NCBI GenBank assembly: GCA_020746875.1
Contig: JAGTJL010000041.1
Span: 83,763 to 147,762 of the forward strand
Length of the DNA: 64,000 bases
Source: Rhexocercosporidium sp. MPI-PUGE-AT-0058
Taxonomy: Eukaryota; Ascomycota; Leotiomycetes; Helotiales
Reading direction: 5' to 3'
The position numbers and the translations under genes are program-made. Positions 22,690 to 34,630 of this stretch are shown here, piece after piece. Positions within the stretch are counted from its first letter, which is position 1; each line of letters begins with the position of its first letter. The notes beneath the pieces are model-generated. The model made no database searches. It worked only from the letters and a program-made list of their open reading frames with translations, and was not told where the DNA came from.

Positions 22690-24400
22690 AGTTTTTAAGT
22701 CATCTCGTGAGTTAACCTATATTTAATTTCGTAATGTTTTTATAATGACCTCTTATACGTTTCTTACGTTTATTTTTATTGCCGTTTATCGGAACGGTAT
22801 CTCGTCGACTAAGATCTGTTAAACGTAAGTCCGAAAAACGTTATTCCGTCCGCCGTTCTCTAGGCGATACATAAGTTGCTTCGAAAGACTACTTCGTATT
22901 CCTCGCTCTACTACGGTCCTCCGCGTAAGACAATCCTTAGTTTAACATAAGTAACCCTTATATTAATATTAATCCAGTGCTTAATATTAAGAGCCTCGCG
23001 AGTGAGGTATTTTTCCCGCTGAGTGACTCGCTAAACCTTATATTCCTGGGGTTTAAAGAGCGCTGGCCCTAGTGGTATAGCGTTGCCCTAGTACTATAAG
23101 TCTTCGCTTTTCTCGACACTAGTTATATTTTCTAAGTTATATGCCTTACGTATAATTTCGGATACTTATTATTAGACGTATTACTCGTTTTACTAAGTCT
23201 AGTCGCAAGACTCGGGTCTTATTATATGCTAGCGGATATAGTTATCGTCCGTTTCGCTTTACTCGCCGTTCTTTTTACCGCCGTCAACCTCGATCTGACT
23301 GTCGATGTAATTAGCATTGAGCTCGTCTATTATTATATAACAGTAAGTAGCGCTAACTTAAACTTCCTTTAAGGGGAGAGGAAGGAATACGTTAGTTATA
23401 TTATACGCCCCTCGCCTTATAAAGTTGAATTGCTTCTTCTTAGTGCTCCTTCTACGGTATAAGCTTGCCATATATCTTAATAAGTCACACCCGTAGCACA
23501 GCTTCTTTTTACGTCGCTCGTTTATGACTTCCTTCGACAGTCCTCCCTATCGTACCTTATCTTTTCCTTTTTTATAAATAACGTCGCATTTTATAAGATT
23601 TAATCATCGATTATCTTTAGGATTACCTTATTATCGGCGTCCCTTATTCTATCGGTAGCTAGACTGCCTCTAGCCTCTTCTTACGTAAGTCTACTATTCA
23701 CGTTTAAATTCGTATAAGCAGTTATTAATTTGGACGGTTTACTCGATGAGGATGAGAATATCTTTTACTTAAGGATTAATTTTAATAATTTTTAATTAAA
23801 TATAATTCTTAAGCCCTCGCCGGTAATAGCTAATAAGTAATTAGGAATTCCAGTCAGTTTTATTAGCGTGCTTCTAGAATTCCGTAACGTAAACTATTAT
23901 ATTATTAACTTGCTTTAAGTTATATAAATAAGTCTCCGCCGTCTTAATTTCATTAATGTCGCCAAACATTCGCCGAATTTCCTTCTTAAATCCTCTTTAA
24001 GTTTTAAATATAATTTATATAATAAGTATAACTCCGCAGGTGGCTTCGTGTTCGAAGTAGTCCTTAAGGAACGGCTCGATTTATTATATGGCCTCGCTTT
24101 TAAGGTATAATACCGTTTAAAAGGCGTAGCTTTTATCGATAAGAAACTTATCGTTATTAAAATATTAATAAAGTTTTACTTAAAAAATAAAAGTCTTTAA
24201 GTCCTTTTAATTCCTTTAAAAAGTGTCGAGGAGCTTAACCTTTAAAGTTTCCTTAAGCTCGTGCGTTAAGTTATCTTAAACATTAAGTATTTCTTTATCT
24301 TTACTTTCTTTATAGTTCTTTTCTTTAAGAATAAATATAAATAATAAAAGGGTGTTAATAATAGTACTTTATGAGCTAAGTACCTGGCCTTTAGTTAAGG
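22690..24400 (-). pseudogene. gypsy-2 gag (RIP-degraded)
   Basis: The minus strand near 24,110-23,830 gives a clear gypsy-type Gag capsid (retrotransposon gag domain): IEPFLKDYFEHEAT, then FKKEIRRMFGDINEIKTAE and LYNLKQVNN. The rest, toward 22,690, is Cys/Arg-rich in part and would hold the nucleocapsid, but I could not place an unambiguous zinc knuckle. It precedes protease in the usual order. The GC-richer patch 22,690-23,760 lies within it and is unlike the flanking pol in base use. Confidence 0.8.
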
Positions 24401-24452
24401 GGGTTAATATAATATACGTAAGTCGGTACTTTTAATAAGAAGGTACTTAAAG

Positions 24453-24933
24453 TATTACGGTCCGTGTATTTACTCGGTATAAATATAATAAATTATATTA
24501 ATTTTAATAATCGAGAAGTAAGTATATTACGTATAATAAAATAAATAATAATTAATATAATTAAGATATTATTTTTAATTAAATATAAAGCTCTTATTTA
24601 ATAATAGACGTGTTAATCTTTTATAAAACCTTTATTCCCCTTAGGACCGCTAAGACCGCTGGACTTCTAACGGTTTATCGGTCCTGGCGGTCGTCACGTA
24701 AGAGGGTCGCGTAATTTAAGGGCTTATTTACTTTTTAATTGTTTATTAATAATAACATTTATATAATATATAACTTATAAAATCTTAAGTATTAAAGTCT
24801 TTTAAAAAGATATTTCCAAAAGTAATACTTTTTTAGTATACTTTTCCTAAGAGCCTTACCCTCTTAAGCCTATAGTCCTGAGTATTACGCTGTCCCGGGG
24901 TCCAGCGTCACGGGACGCGGGGCGTTCGTAATA
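24453..24933 (-). repeat. 5' LTR of gypsy-2
   Basis: Begins TATTACGG (RIP form of TGTCACGG) and ends CGTAATA on the plus strand. It is 481 bp, matching the LTR at 18,027-18,507. A GC-rich, little-mutated block lies at 24,880-24,925. Confidence 0.93.
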
Positions 24934-24938
24934 GTATT

Positions 24939-25899
24939 AGTCATATAATAGTACCTGAGTTAGGCAACAAAGTTGCAGATGCTAAGCCGCATCGGGACTG
25001 GTTTTATCGTAAAGCCTTACGTTAGCCGGCTGGCTTCGCTTAACCTAGAGCGGCTCTGCGCACTAGCGCCCCCTTCATATATATATATATATATATATAT
25101 ACTTAAGAATCCTTACGATCCTCTTCCTTCCGCGTCTTTAATCTTTTATTAATAATAATATAATAAGTTTCTATTCGCGCTATTATATTATTAAAAACCT
25201 TCTTTACTTATTAAAGTATTAATATTAATTCTACTTTCCTCGACTCCCGTTAGGTGATGCGAGTGCAAGTGGCTTAATTTAAAAGTAACAAATTAAATTC
25301 TACTTCGAAGTCGATTCGACATTAATATAAACCACGCCCTTATATCGTAAGATGATTACGCAAACTTACCTTTCTTTAAATACCTTTCAGAAGCAAACCC
25401 TTTCGCCTCCTCTTTTAAAGTACGTCGAGGTAGCATTAGTACTGCGCCCTCCGCCGTACTAATAACCTTTATAATATAAGAATAATAACCTCCTTCTACC
25501 GCCCGACGTATTGTTTCTAAAGACTCCGCTAATATATCTTCTAGAAACCCTTCTTAAATAATTACTTCGAATAAACCCTAAAACCTCTCGAAGAAGAATA
25601 AAGAAAGAAATTAAGCCGTAAATAAAGCTTTAACAAGGATAGCGCTTCCGAGGATAGTGTAATAAAGAATTAAGTTTAATAAATAGCTGCTTCTTTTTAA
25701 GAATATAAAAAGAAAAGAAAAAAGAATTAAAAAAAGCAAAAGTAGACATTAATAAATTCTTATAACTTCTTTAAACTCTTATAGCTTAACTTCGTATTAC
25801 GAGATTCGCTGCTCCTATAAGTGATAATAACTCCGGCGCCTCTAACTTACCTCGAGGTATGCGCGAAGCCTCGGGCACCCTCTTTTCCTTCTTAAACTT
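24939..25899. other. unassigned region with (AT)n microsatellite
   Basis: A GC-rich patch (24,955-25,075) is followed by an (AT) dinucleotide run at about 25,077-25,101. After that comes AT-rich sequence with scattered less-altered words, leading into gypsy-3 gag. It may include the LTR or leader of gypsy-3, but I found no matching partner downstream to prove that. Confidence 0.45.
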
Positions 25900-27065
25900 A
25901 TATAATTATAAAAAGAGATCTTAAGAGATTAAGATTAATAAGTTCTATAAATTAAAAGAAGGCCCTTTATAAGACAGCTAATTAGTAGCTATAAAGAATA
26001 AACTTTAAATTAATTAAGACTACTTCGAATCCGAAGAGGTAAAGATGCTCTGTATCTTTACTTATATATAAGGAGAAGCATAAGATAACTTGCCTACCTA
26101 ATACTCGGACGACGTAAATTGCCGTTTTAAGAACGGCGCCGAAATATTAAAATACTTAAGCTTAATTTATTATAACTTTTTCAAATACCGAGATATAAAG
26201 GAATTATTAAACCGTATAATTATAAGCGAATCCAAAAACTTTTCTTATTTTTAATCCCGCTTTATTAAAGTAGCTTAAAAGGCTCAAATATTAATTAACT
26301 CTTAACTCGTTACTCATTTATATAATAAATTAATACTTATCCTCCGTTTATATATTGAATTTGACTTCGGTAATTCGTGCCGATTCTACCCTAGAATAGC
26401 CGAAGGAGTTTCTACCGCCTACGCGGCCCGGAAATTACACTTGTATTTAATAACGTAGCTCGTATAAGCTGCGTAATTAGTTACGTAATCGTAAAAGCTT
26501 CTAAAGAAGCTATTATTTAATATATAACTACTGAAGAGCTCTTCTAGCTCTTTAAGCAAATAAGCAATTCTCTCTCTTTAATCACGTGTTCTCACCTACT
26601 GCGCTTCCTCATCCTGATTGGCTCGCCTATTCTCACACTATAAGCTCTCTTTCGTTATACCCCCGATATTAATTATAATAACTTCGTTACTTAAGTGCGC
26701 TTTATAAACGCCGAGATTTAGCGAGTAGCGACTGACATTATCGAAGTAGAGCTGCGCGCGCTACGCTTGCGATAAACGCCTTTCTTCGATTAATTAGCTA
26801 TATTATATCCCTTGCCTCCGCGCCTGCGCTTGTTATCTTTCGTAAAAAATTATATATACGCTTTCCGAAACGCCTTATTTAAACTTATACTTTTATTTTT
26901 AATGCTCGTACTTAATATTATAATTATAATAAACTTAAATATATAATTAAAGACTGTTCTTTTTTTTAATAAAACAAAAGCTATTTATATAAGAAATTAC
27001 TTAATAAAATATATAATAGTTCGTAAAGTAGAAAGCGAGAGCGAGGAAGAAGGCGAGGCCATTCC
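25900..27065 (+). pseudogene. gypsy-3 gag, split by a solo LTR
   Basis: The plus strand reads as a fungal gypsy Gag: DYFESEEVKMLCIFTYI near 26,020-26,075, SDDVNCRFKNGAEILKYLS near 26,106-26,162, then NFFKYRDIKELLNRIIISES and FIKVA*KAQI. After the solo LTR a degraded nucleocapsid appears near 26,900-26,970: *YYNYNKLKYIIKDC, consistent with a C-x2-C-x4-H-x4-C knuckle whose first Cys codons became stop or Tyr. An acidic tail (ESEEEGEA) follows. Gag would form the virus-like particle. Stops are frequent. Confidence 0.8.
26353..26637 (+). repeat. solo LTR of copia-2 family (285 bp)
   Basis: Starts TATTGAATTTG (RIP form of TGTTGAATTTG) and ends TCTCACA. It is flanked by ttata (26,348-26,352) and ctata (26,638-26,642), a 5-bp target duplication with one C-to-T change. 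It matches the copia-2 LTR at 3837-4155. With both ends and the duplication present and no internal region, it is a solo LTR left by LTR-LTR recombination, inserted in gypsy-3 gag. Confidence 0.9.
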
Positions 27066-27189
27066 GGAAAACTAAAGACCTTAAGAAAAGATTCTTTCTT
27101 AAGGTAAATAAATCTTAAAAAGATCAATTTAAAATAATTATAAAACGAAAAAAAGTTTTTATAACGTTATACTTTAATTATTAATAACA

Positions 27190-30100
27190 AAAGACTTAAT
27201 ATTTAAACTTTACTTAATTCTAAAGCTAATGAATTCGCATTTATTAATATAAACCTCGCCTTTAACCTTATAAGATCCTTTATATTCTTTATAGTCGACT
27301 CCTAAAACGTGTATTTATTTATAGCTACGACGGTAACGTAAGTAAAGACATATCCTACTGCCTTCTTTTAAATCTATTAATCGACGGTCGACTTTAACGC
27401 CGGATTCCTTTTGTAATCTTAGACTTAAGATAATAAGACGTTATCTTAAGACGTACATAAATAGCTTATTTCGATATTTAGTTAAATATTAAAGAATTTA
27501 AACTAATATAGCCTTATAATAAAAATATTTAATTATAATACCGTAAAATAATTTACGTATATTAAGATAATATCCGCCTTTCGATAGACTTATAATAATT
27601 ATTAAAGCATTAAATAAACGCTATAAGAAGAGACGCGGCATTTAACCGAGAGGATTAAATACTTGCTGCGTTATAAATTATTCGTGCATCTTTTTAATAA
27701 GTCTAAGATAAGTCCTTTAACGAATACCTTATTACGGATTCTAAGGCCGAATATAAACGAGTCTTAGATTACGATAAAGAGAAAGAGACTACTATCGAAG
27801 ATTACGACCCGTCCCCGAAAACATAGCCTAGCCGGGTATAAAAGGCCTTTTCTAGCTCTTCTTTAATAAAATAATATTATAAAAAGAAAACCGAAATATA
27901 AAAAGCCGCACGATAAGCTGCTCGTTAAAAAGCTGCTAATTATAAGACTTTTATAGAAATTCGGGTGCTTTTGCCGACTTATTAAGCTTAAGTCTGATTT
28001 AAGATTATAAATATAAATAAAGCCCTACGAGAAACCACGTCTTATAATCCGCTCCGCCTTATTAATACGTACGTTATTCCTTAACGACGACTTTTACCTT
28101 ATTAAAAACCTTAGCTAAAAGAATAACCGGTGTTTAAAATCTATGAAATTAACTTAATAGCCTTTTATTTTAACGTTGAAAGAAAAAAAATAAAGTATTT
28201 ATAATAATCTTAAACGAAATCAATAAAGCTATTGGGTAAAAAAATTAAAAACGCTTTTAATAAGACTAAACTTAAGAACCAGAAGAATCTTATGAAGAAG
28301 CACTCGCTAAGCTCTTGCCTGAAGTCTTCGCCGATTACAAAAAAGCGTTTTCGAAAGATATTACCGATACCGTTCTTAAATCCCGTTTTAAATTATAAAA
28401 TCTCACTTAAGAAGCCAATCGATTACGGATATAGCGCCTTATATAATTAAAGCGAGGGAGAGTCAAAAATTATTAAAAGTATTTTAAAAAAATGCTTAAA
28501 TAAAAGCTTAATAGTCCCGAGTTATACTCCTTTTAATTACTTAACCCTTTTTATTGAAAAACTTAATAACTGACTTCGCTTTTACATCGACTTCCGCCGG
28601 TAAATTAAATTACTTATAAAGACCGCTACTCGCTGCTTTTAATCGATGAGATTCTCGCCCGCTTAAGCAAGGCAAAAGTCTTTTTTAAAATTAGCGTATA
28701 ATAAGCCTTTTATTATATCCGCATAAACTTTAAATCGGAAGAATATATTACCTTTCGCACTCGATATAGTTCTTATAAATGTAAAGTAATACTATTCGGC
28801 GTAACTAATAAACTCGCTACGTTTTAACGTTATATAAATAATATATTTTTTTAATTATTTAAACGTCTTTTATATTACGTATTTAGATGCCGTTATTATA
28901 TTTTCAAAAGACTTATTAAGCGTTTAGTTATAATTTCAACTTTAAGATTACTAAGATCGTCTTTTATTTTGTTATTTTTATTAATTTTATTAATTCTTCT
29001 TGATTTTTTATTCGTTTTATTTAAAAGTATTTTATAATCTCGTTTTCTTATCAAAAATATAAAGAGTAATTTCTTTAATTTCATTAGATTTTTTCTAGTT
29101 CCGGCTGTATTAATCAATACTAAAAGGCTTTCGAGACTAATTTACTTTCTCTTTTATATAATATTTACGTTAAGAAAATTACTAAACCGGTTCTCCGAAG
29201 CTAAGTCTACCTATCGGGTGCGGAAAAAGGTGGCCGATTGAAGCACGTGCAAATTACTAAAACCAACTTACTGCCGACGTATTTACACAACATATATCGA
29301 ATAGAATGAATCAAACTCTTTAAATCTCCTTAACAAATAGCTAATAGACTTTATAGGAGTTTTTTCTTCGAAAAATATTAACAAATAGTTGTTTAAATTG
29401 CGAAACTTTCGCAGTCTTAGAGCTCGCCAAAGTCGGCCACTTTTTTCCGCACCCGATAGGTCTACTTCTTTAAGTCGTTTTTCGATAATATAAATTAAGC
29501 GGTTAAATTTACGTGCTTTTCAGTTCTTATTATATTTCTTGCTATTAGTCTTTTATTGAATCACCGCGATTTAAGGTTATTTTAACTTTTTTTAATTAAT
29601 TAAATATCTTCTTACTACGGTCTAATATAAAATTTCTTATACTTATTAATATAGTAAACGTTATTATTAATAAAGTAATAAAAGAAAAGATATTAATCTT
29701 TAAACTTATATAATAAGCTTTTAAATTAATTATTATAGAAATTATATATTTTATTTTCGTACCTTATTATATTAATTCTAACGCTTCCGCTTAAATCTAT
29801 TATTTCACTTCTGCTAGTTTATTAAAATTACCTTAAATTAATATATTATACTAAATATATTAAAATAAGATTTAACTCTTAATATTAAACTTTAAAAAAT
29901 AAAGCTTAATATTTAAAAGTTAATTTAATTTAAAGTAAATAAAGTTTATTTTCAAGTCAGTTATTTTTATAATTAAAGCTTTTATCTTATTAATATTTAC
30001 TTTAATTTTCTTCGAGAAAAGTAAAGTAATAAGTACTTTTTTTATTACTTTAATAATTATTAAAAATTAAGTATATTCTTTTATTAAGTCTTGATTTTCT

Positions 30101-30320
30101 TTTATATATAACGTTATTAACTGTTCCTCTCGCTGAAAACTTTTATCGTTTACTTACTTTTAATTATTTTAAAAGAATTATAAATTTAAATTCTTTTTTT
30201 ATAAGATTCTAATTTAGAATTATTAATCTTAAGTTATTTAACGATTTTATTTCGAAAAGAAGCTGGTAGTCTTAGAAGAAAAAGTCTGCTTTAATGGATT
30301 TTATTAAGGATTTTTCGGTA
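27190..30320 (+). pseudogene. gypsy-3 pol: protease and RT, then decayed sequence
   Basis: Protease territory is near 27,215-27,330 (NEFAFINI, then FFIVDS), in place of the gypsy DSGA...A..D pattern. RT starts near 28,290 with YEEALAKLLPEVFADYKKAF. It continues through DYGYSALYN (28,424-28,449), GESKIIKSILKKCLNKSLIV, then SYTPF near 28,520, and LRFYIDFRR near 28,570. The polymerase motif TYLDAVIIFSK is at about 28,879-28,911, with the second Asp as Ala. An open 72-codon stretch at 28,232-28,450 only partly follows the true frame. Beyond 29,466 only fragments remain. No functional enzyme is possible. Confidence 0.82.
29211..29459. mobile_element. 249-bp MITE with TIRs and 6-bp duplication
   Basis: The ends are inverted repeats of about 27 bp: CTATCGGGTGCGGAAAAA outward on the left and its near-perfect complement on the right, with one mismatch. 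It is flanked on both sides by gtctac (29,205-29,210 and 29,460-29,465). There is no coding capacity. It is little affected by RIP and sits inside decayed gypsy-3 pol. The superfamily of its parent is not clear. Confidence 0.88.
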
Positions 30321-31264
30321 TATACTTCGTATTATGGGTATATAATGTATAATTCTAGTCTGTGCGCAGACTTATAAAAGCTAGATACTTGGCAGTGCTG
30401 CTTTACATAATTTCCTTAGTATTTTATATATCTATTATTTGCTGCAATTACTGCCTGGTATCTTTTAGGCATTTCCTTAATTAACTCCCGAATTCTCTCA
30501 ATTGTAATTGATTCCCAAGCTTCTTATATAGCTTCTCGTAGCCTTTTGTACGAGTTATAAACCTCTGGATATTTCGCCTTAATATAATCCTTTATATCAT
30601 CTTATATAGTCTCAATCGGGTTTAAATTAGGGGAATTCGCAGGCTAAAAGATAAGAGTAATCCCAATTGCTTTAAAAACCGATTTTATAAACTTCGAGGC
30701 ATGCCCTTTAGTATTATCTTGCTGGAATTAAAGCTCGGGATACTGTTGTAAGATCTCTTAAACCTGTAGAATAATAATCCCCGAGTACGAACCTTTATTA
30801 ATTATTTCCTAATCCTTTTCCTAAAATAAACCTTTATGTCGACCGTATTTCCTTAAGATTGTCCTCCAAAATATCCATCCGATTTTCCTTTAATATCGCT
30901 CTACAATACAATTATCGTGATATAACTCGTCTTCCCCTATCTTTCGAGTAATCTAATCTTTTATATACTCTCCCGGTTGAACTTAAGTCTTATCACTTTA
31001 TACGACTGAAAACCATTGATTTTCGGTCTAATCTTCGTGCTCGATGGCCCATTAAAGTCGTGAGATTCTGTTTGCGTACGAAAGGACCGGTTTACGACGT
31101 GCGACTCGTCGAACATAGCCTTCTTTTTTAAATGCCGTACGAATAGCGTGAAGACCAACGTTCTACTGAAGGATTAAAGGAATATCGGCCCAAACAGTAC
31201 GTCGATTCCTTTTCGAAGCAGTAACCTATTAAATCAGTTGTTTACGTTGCGGAGTATTCAAGTA

Positions 31265-34200
31265 CAGGGTGGCCAATAAGTCAGTTGATTTAAGCTAACC
31301 ATATAAGCTCCCACCTAAATCGTAAGTCAGTCAGTTGACTTTTACATTATAATAAGTCAGTCAGTTGAAGGATTTTATATCAATTGCTTATAAGCTGAGA
31401 TTTATTTATATTATGATTTTAAAGTAAGTTTTAAAGTAATATTTCCGATTTTTAGAGGTCTAGGCATGCCCCGGATGTGTTTGGGTAGGGCCCGCGGGGT
31501 CGCTAAGGTTAAATACAGGCCTCTAATTGGTCTAAATCGTGACTAAGCACCTTCCCGCGTCAGAATAGAACATCCGACTTATAAAGGCATTCCTAGTAAA
31601 CTTCTTTATATTTCATTGATTATTAATATAACTCCTTTAAAATAACTTTCTCACGCGCTTCTCCTATCGACCTTGTCGACGACGAAGATATACAAGCACT
31701 TGCTGCACTTTCTCGCGTTGTACCGAACGTTTTAGCTGCTATAATGCAAAAACCAGCCCCTGAAGTAGCTATAAAGCCAAAAATACTACGGGACCGCTGC
31801 AAACGGCTAGAGCTTTAGTATAACGTATACTATAACTCTTACGACCCTCAGAATAAGAGCCTTAACGAAGACTACTCTTCCTACGATTTCGGAGAGCCTT
31901 TATTTGATGATTGGAATCTATTCCCACGTAGGTTTCCTAAGGGAATAGTACTGGCTGGAGCATTAAAGAAGCCGAGAATTTTATGGGTTTGGAAACTAAA
32001 TTATACGCTTTAGAATACTAGAAAAGCTTATAAACCGATATATTAGTGCTATAAACTTTATATGTATTCCCTCTTTAATCTACAGAATCAAGAGCTGACC
32101 TTAAAGGTCATTATGATAAGGATTTCAGTCGCAACTTGGATTTTTACTTCGCTGCTAATACTCTTAATAATACGAAGCGGCACCTTTACGAAAAACACTT
32201 ATTAAACGAAGGAGGAGATATATGAAGGCAAAGGAGTCTTGCTGAGGTCGCATAAGCCTCTGATACTGTTAATAGCGCATATAATCAGGTCATACTATTC
32301 CGACAGCAGGAGTTCTGCAATGCTTTCTTAAAATAGATCATCTGCGACGGCGTAAAACACCGTAAAGTAGCTTTAAAACGACTTATCCGCTGCTTTAAAA
32401 TCGCTAATATAAATATTATAAAAGCTTTGCCTGCCTCCTATTTAATAATTGAGAATTGGATCTATAAGTATTTTAAGTTCTTTAAGCTTACGATTATTAA
32501 AGAGATTCGGAACGTTAGATTAAAGATTACTATCACTTTTAACGGCTAAAAGTCAAAGAGAGAGAAGATTAATATATTTAGTATTATAATTTATTTTATT
32601 AACTCAAAGTATAAAGCCGTGACACGCCTTATTGGCCTCCTAGAGCTCCCTAGTTATGGAAAGACTAGTATTAATATACATCCCTTTTCCTGCTCTTTCT
32701 TCTTTTAATTGCTAATTTTTTTTAAAGTAATATTTAGTTCTCTTACCCCTTCTTGAACGATTCGGCATTACTAAACATAACTTTAATTACTTCGTCCTTA
32801 ATAATGCGACTAATAATAATATTACACTTGTAGAGCTTAAGAGATAATAGGAGTTTAACTTTAAAGATAAGAGATTGCGTTATATAAGCTATATCTTTAA
32901 TCTTATCGCCGGCGCTTACTTTTTTAATCAAGATAAGGCTTCATTTAATAACGAATATAAAGAGGCTAGCCCTGAGGATCGCCGCAAGCTTTAGAAACGA
33001 CGTAAAGAAGTTAGGAAGCTTCACAACTTAGTATAATACGTATTAGCTTCTAGAAAGCGGACTGAATTGTTCATGGACTTATAAATAATACTTAATACAG
33101 GGAGAGCTGAAGGCAAAGAGTGGAAGCTCGTCGTCGACGGAAGTATGCGCTGAAATGCTATATACAGCATGATTCGCCGAGGTCTTGAGTTGCGTGAGGC
33201 TCTTGACGCTTACGCCTTTAAACTACGTGTTTTTGTAGAGCCTCTTAATTAAGAGATCTTCAACAACGATTATCTTACTCTAATTGAGTAGGAGACCTTA
33301 GAGATTATTATATAATAATTAGAGCTTTTGTTTCGTCTTATTAAAGACCTTGAAAGTAACGCGGACTTATAAGAAGTCGGGGATATACTATTCCACGGAG
33401 CCTTATAAGAGATCTTATTATATCTTAAGCATTTGCTTGGTTATTTTGAAAAGCTGGAGACGCGGGCAAATCGTGGTGAATTTAATAATTATAAAGGCAT
33501 TCAGCAATCTATCACTTTAGCTTGGGAGGCTACGCAAAAGTAGTATAAGAAGACCGACAAATCCATTACCTGGCAAGCCGCTATAATACTCTACTCCGGC
33601 TTTAAATAGTCGTACTTTAAGCGTAATTAAACTAGTATTATATTATCTTTTATTATAAACAGCAAGGCTATCTTTAAGAAACTGTAGGAAGACGAGTATA
33701 AATCTCCAGGAGTTGCTCGCGGCATTTCTCTCTCTTTAGAGCCTGTACTTACACTTCCACGTTCTCTCTTAAGAGATATCGTTACTAATACGAGACTTAT
33801 ATTAAAGCGAGTTGCTCCGGTGATCTCTGGTCGGCGAGATCAGTACTATTAGTACTTGTAGAAAGGGCCAGTTAACGGAATCAGTGCATTAGAGTACTGG
33901 AAATAGAAGGAGAAAGAATAGCCTGAGTTGATTGTAATAGCTTTTGATTTCCTAGCTATACTAGTTATAAGCGCTAAGTATAAGCGTATTTTCTTGTCTT
34001 GCGTAAAGCAAACGACTATAGAGAGTTCTCAGTTATCAGAGGCTATTTTATAGTACTAGGAATACTTGAAGAATTAGCAGAATAAAAGTGTAATTATCTT
34101 TGCAGGAGCTTATAAAGCTATCTTGCTTAATATATAATATATTTTATTTTTAGTATTAACTTATAAGCTCCTAAAACCTCTATTAGTCAGTTGATCAGTT

Positions 34201-34279
34201 GCCTTAATTTTATAACAGTCAGTCAGTTGAGTTTATTCGCTTAACTGATAACTGACTGACTGACTTATTGGCCAGCCTG
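31265..34279 (+). mobile_element. hAT transposon with perfect 8-bp target duplication
   Basis: A 3,015-bp element with TIRs CAGGGTGGCCAATAAGTCAG (left) and the complement of CAGGCTGGCCAATAAGTCAG (right), one mismatch. It is flanked by ttcaagta at 31,257-31,264 and 34,280-34,287, identical and 8 bp as expected for hAT. Subterminal GTCAGTCAGTTGA repeats occur several times inside both ends (near 31,280, 31,326 and 31,362, and near 34,186-34,260 inverted). These are probable transposase-binding sites. Confidence 0.96.
31700..34138 (+). pseudogene. hAT transposase (lightly RIP-mutated)
   Basis: The plus strand encodes a hAT-family transposase. Near the N-terminus at about 31,970-32,060 is a BED-finger-like stretch, ILWVWKLNYTL and CYKLYMYS, with metal ligands partly lost. 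The middle, from 33,060, reads EWKLVVDGSMRWNAIYSMI and RRGLELREALDAY, then the hAT core. The C-terminal dimerisation domain at about 33,890-34,060 is clear: ALEYWK*KEKE*PELIVIAFDFLAI, followed by QLSEAI. Stops are mostly single TAG/TAA at TGG/CAA positions, with none of the dense damage of the LTR elements. The frame ends in TAA near 34,138. Confidence 0.88.
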
Positions 34280-34630
34280 TTCAAGTAGGCTTTATAGCCT
34301 CGTCGATGGTGTTGAGGAGTCAATCGAGTTGAAAGTGCGTATTGCACTTAACGTAAAGTAAGATTTAATTAAAGAGCGATTTAATCTTGAGTCCAGCCGG
34401 CTTTAAAGTAAAGAGTTTGACAACGTAATCTTTCGTCGCGAGAAGTCTGCTTCGTAAGGGTTTTTGGCGTAGGTACACTCAGTGTAGAATCCATATTAAA
34501 AGTCTTAATTTCTGGTGTAAAAAGCGGCGGATTAGCATTAATTTATTATTAAGTGGTACCCCCGTACGTAACCTTGTCGAGTAGAAACCTCTGGAATCGT
34601 GCACGGATAGCGAATATACATTATATCGGG

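Larger units (their letters stand above)
18027..24933 (-). mobile_element. complete Ty3/gypsy chromovirus gypsy-2
   Basis: A 6,907-bp element on the minus strand with two 481-bp LTRs and the order gag-protease-RT-RNase H-integrase-chromodomain. The flanking 5 bp are gtgtt (18,022-18,026) and gtatt (24,934-24,938), a target duplication carrying one G-to-A change. It belongs to the same family as gypsy-1. Structure is complete but every coding part carries RIP-type stops. A block at about 22,690-23,760 is noticeably more GC-rich than the rest. Confidence 0.94.
25900..30325 (+). mobile_element. Ty3/gypsy element gypsy-3 (LTRs not found)
   Basis: Gag and pol of a gypsy retrotransposon different from gypsy-1/2, on the plus strand. 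A solo copia LTR sits in gag (26,353-26,637) and a MITE in pol (29,211-29,459). Pol decays past 29,500, and a Tc1 element starts at about 30,336. Whether gypsy-3 resumes after 34,630 is unclear. Terminal repeats were not identified. Confidence 0.75.
30400..34440 (-). pseudogene. Tc1-like transposase, interrupted by hAT
   Basis: The N-terminal part lies at 34,440-34,288 on the minus strand and reads as a helix-turn-helix region: FKAGWTQD*IAL*LNLTLR*VQYAL. After the hAT insert it resumes at 31,256: WADIPLIL, AIRTAFKKEG, and around 31,050-30,900 the DDE core. FQQDNA-like residues occur near 30,700, and PNLNPIETI near 30,620 is the S-P-D-L-N-P-I-E motif. The C-terminus near 30,480 has RIRELIKEMPKRYQAV. 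Stops are TAA/TAG at CAA/TGG positions. It is less damaged than the copia elements, but dead through both insertion and stops. Confidence 0.85.
30336..34630 (-). mobile_element. Tc1-like transposon, split by a hAT element
   Basis: A DDE transposase on the minus strand is bracketed by imperfect inverted repeats: ATATAATGTATAATTC at 30,340-30,355, and its counterpart ending near 34,630 (ATATAATGTATATTC on the minus strand). Without the 3,015-bp hAT insert and one copy of its 8-bp duplication it would be about 1.27 kb, normal for Tc1. The exact outer ends and TA duplication are uncertain. Confidence 0.75.

Noticed and set aside
23058..23110. tRNA-like words (CCTAGTGGTATAGCG)
   Set aside because: Resembles an A-box but lies in gypsy-2 gag, and I find no acceptor stem or T-arm.
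28896..29117. 73-codon minus-strand ORF
   Set aside because: Antisense to gypsy-3 RT, whose YLDA motif is on the plus strand at its edge.
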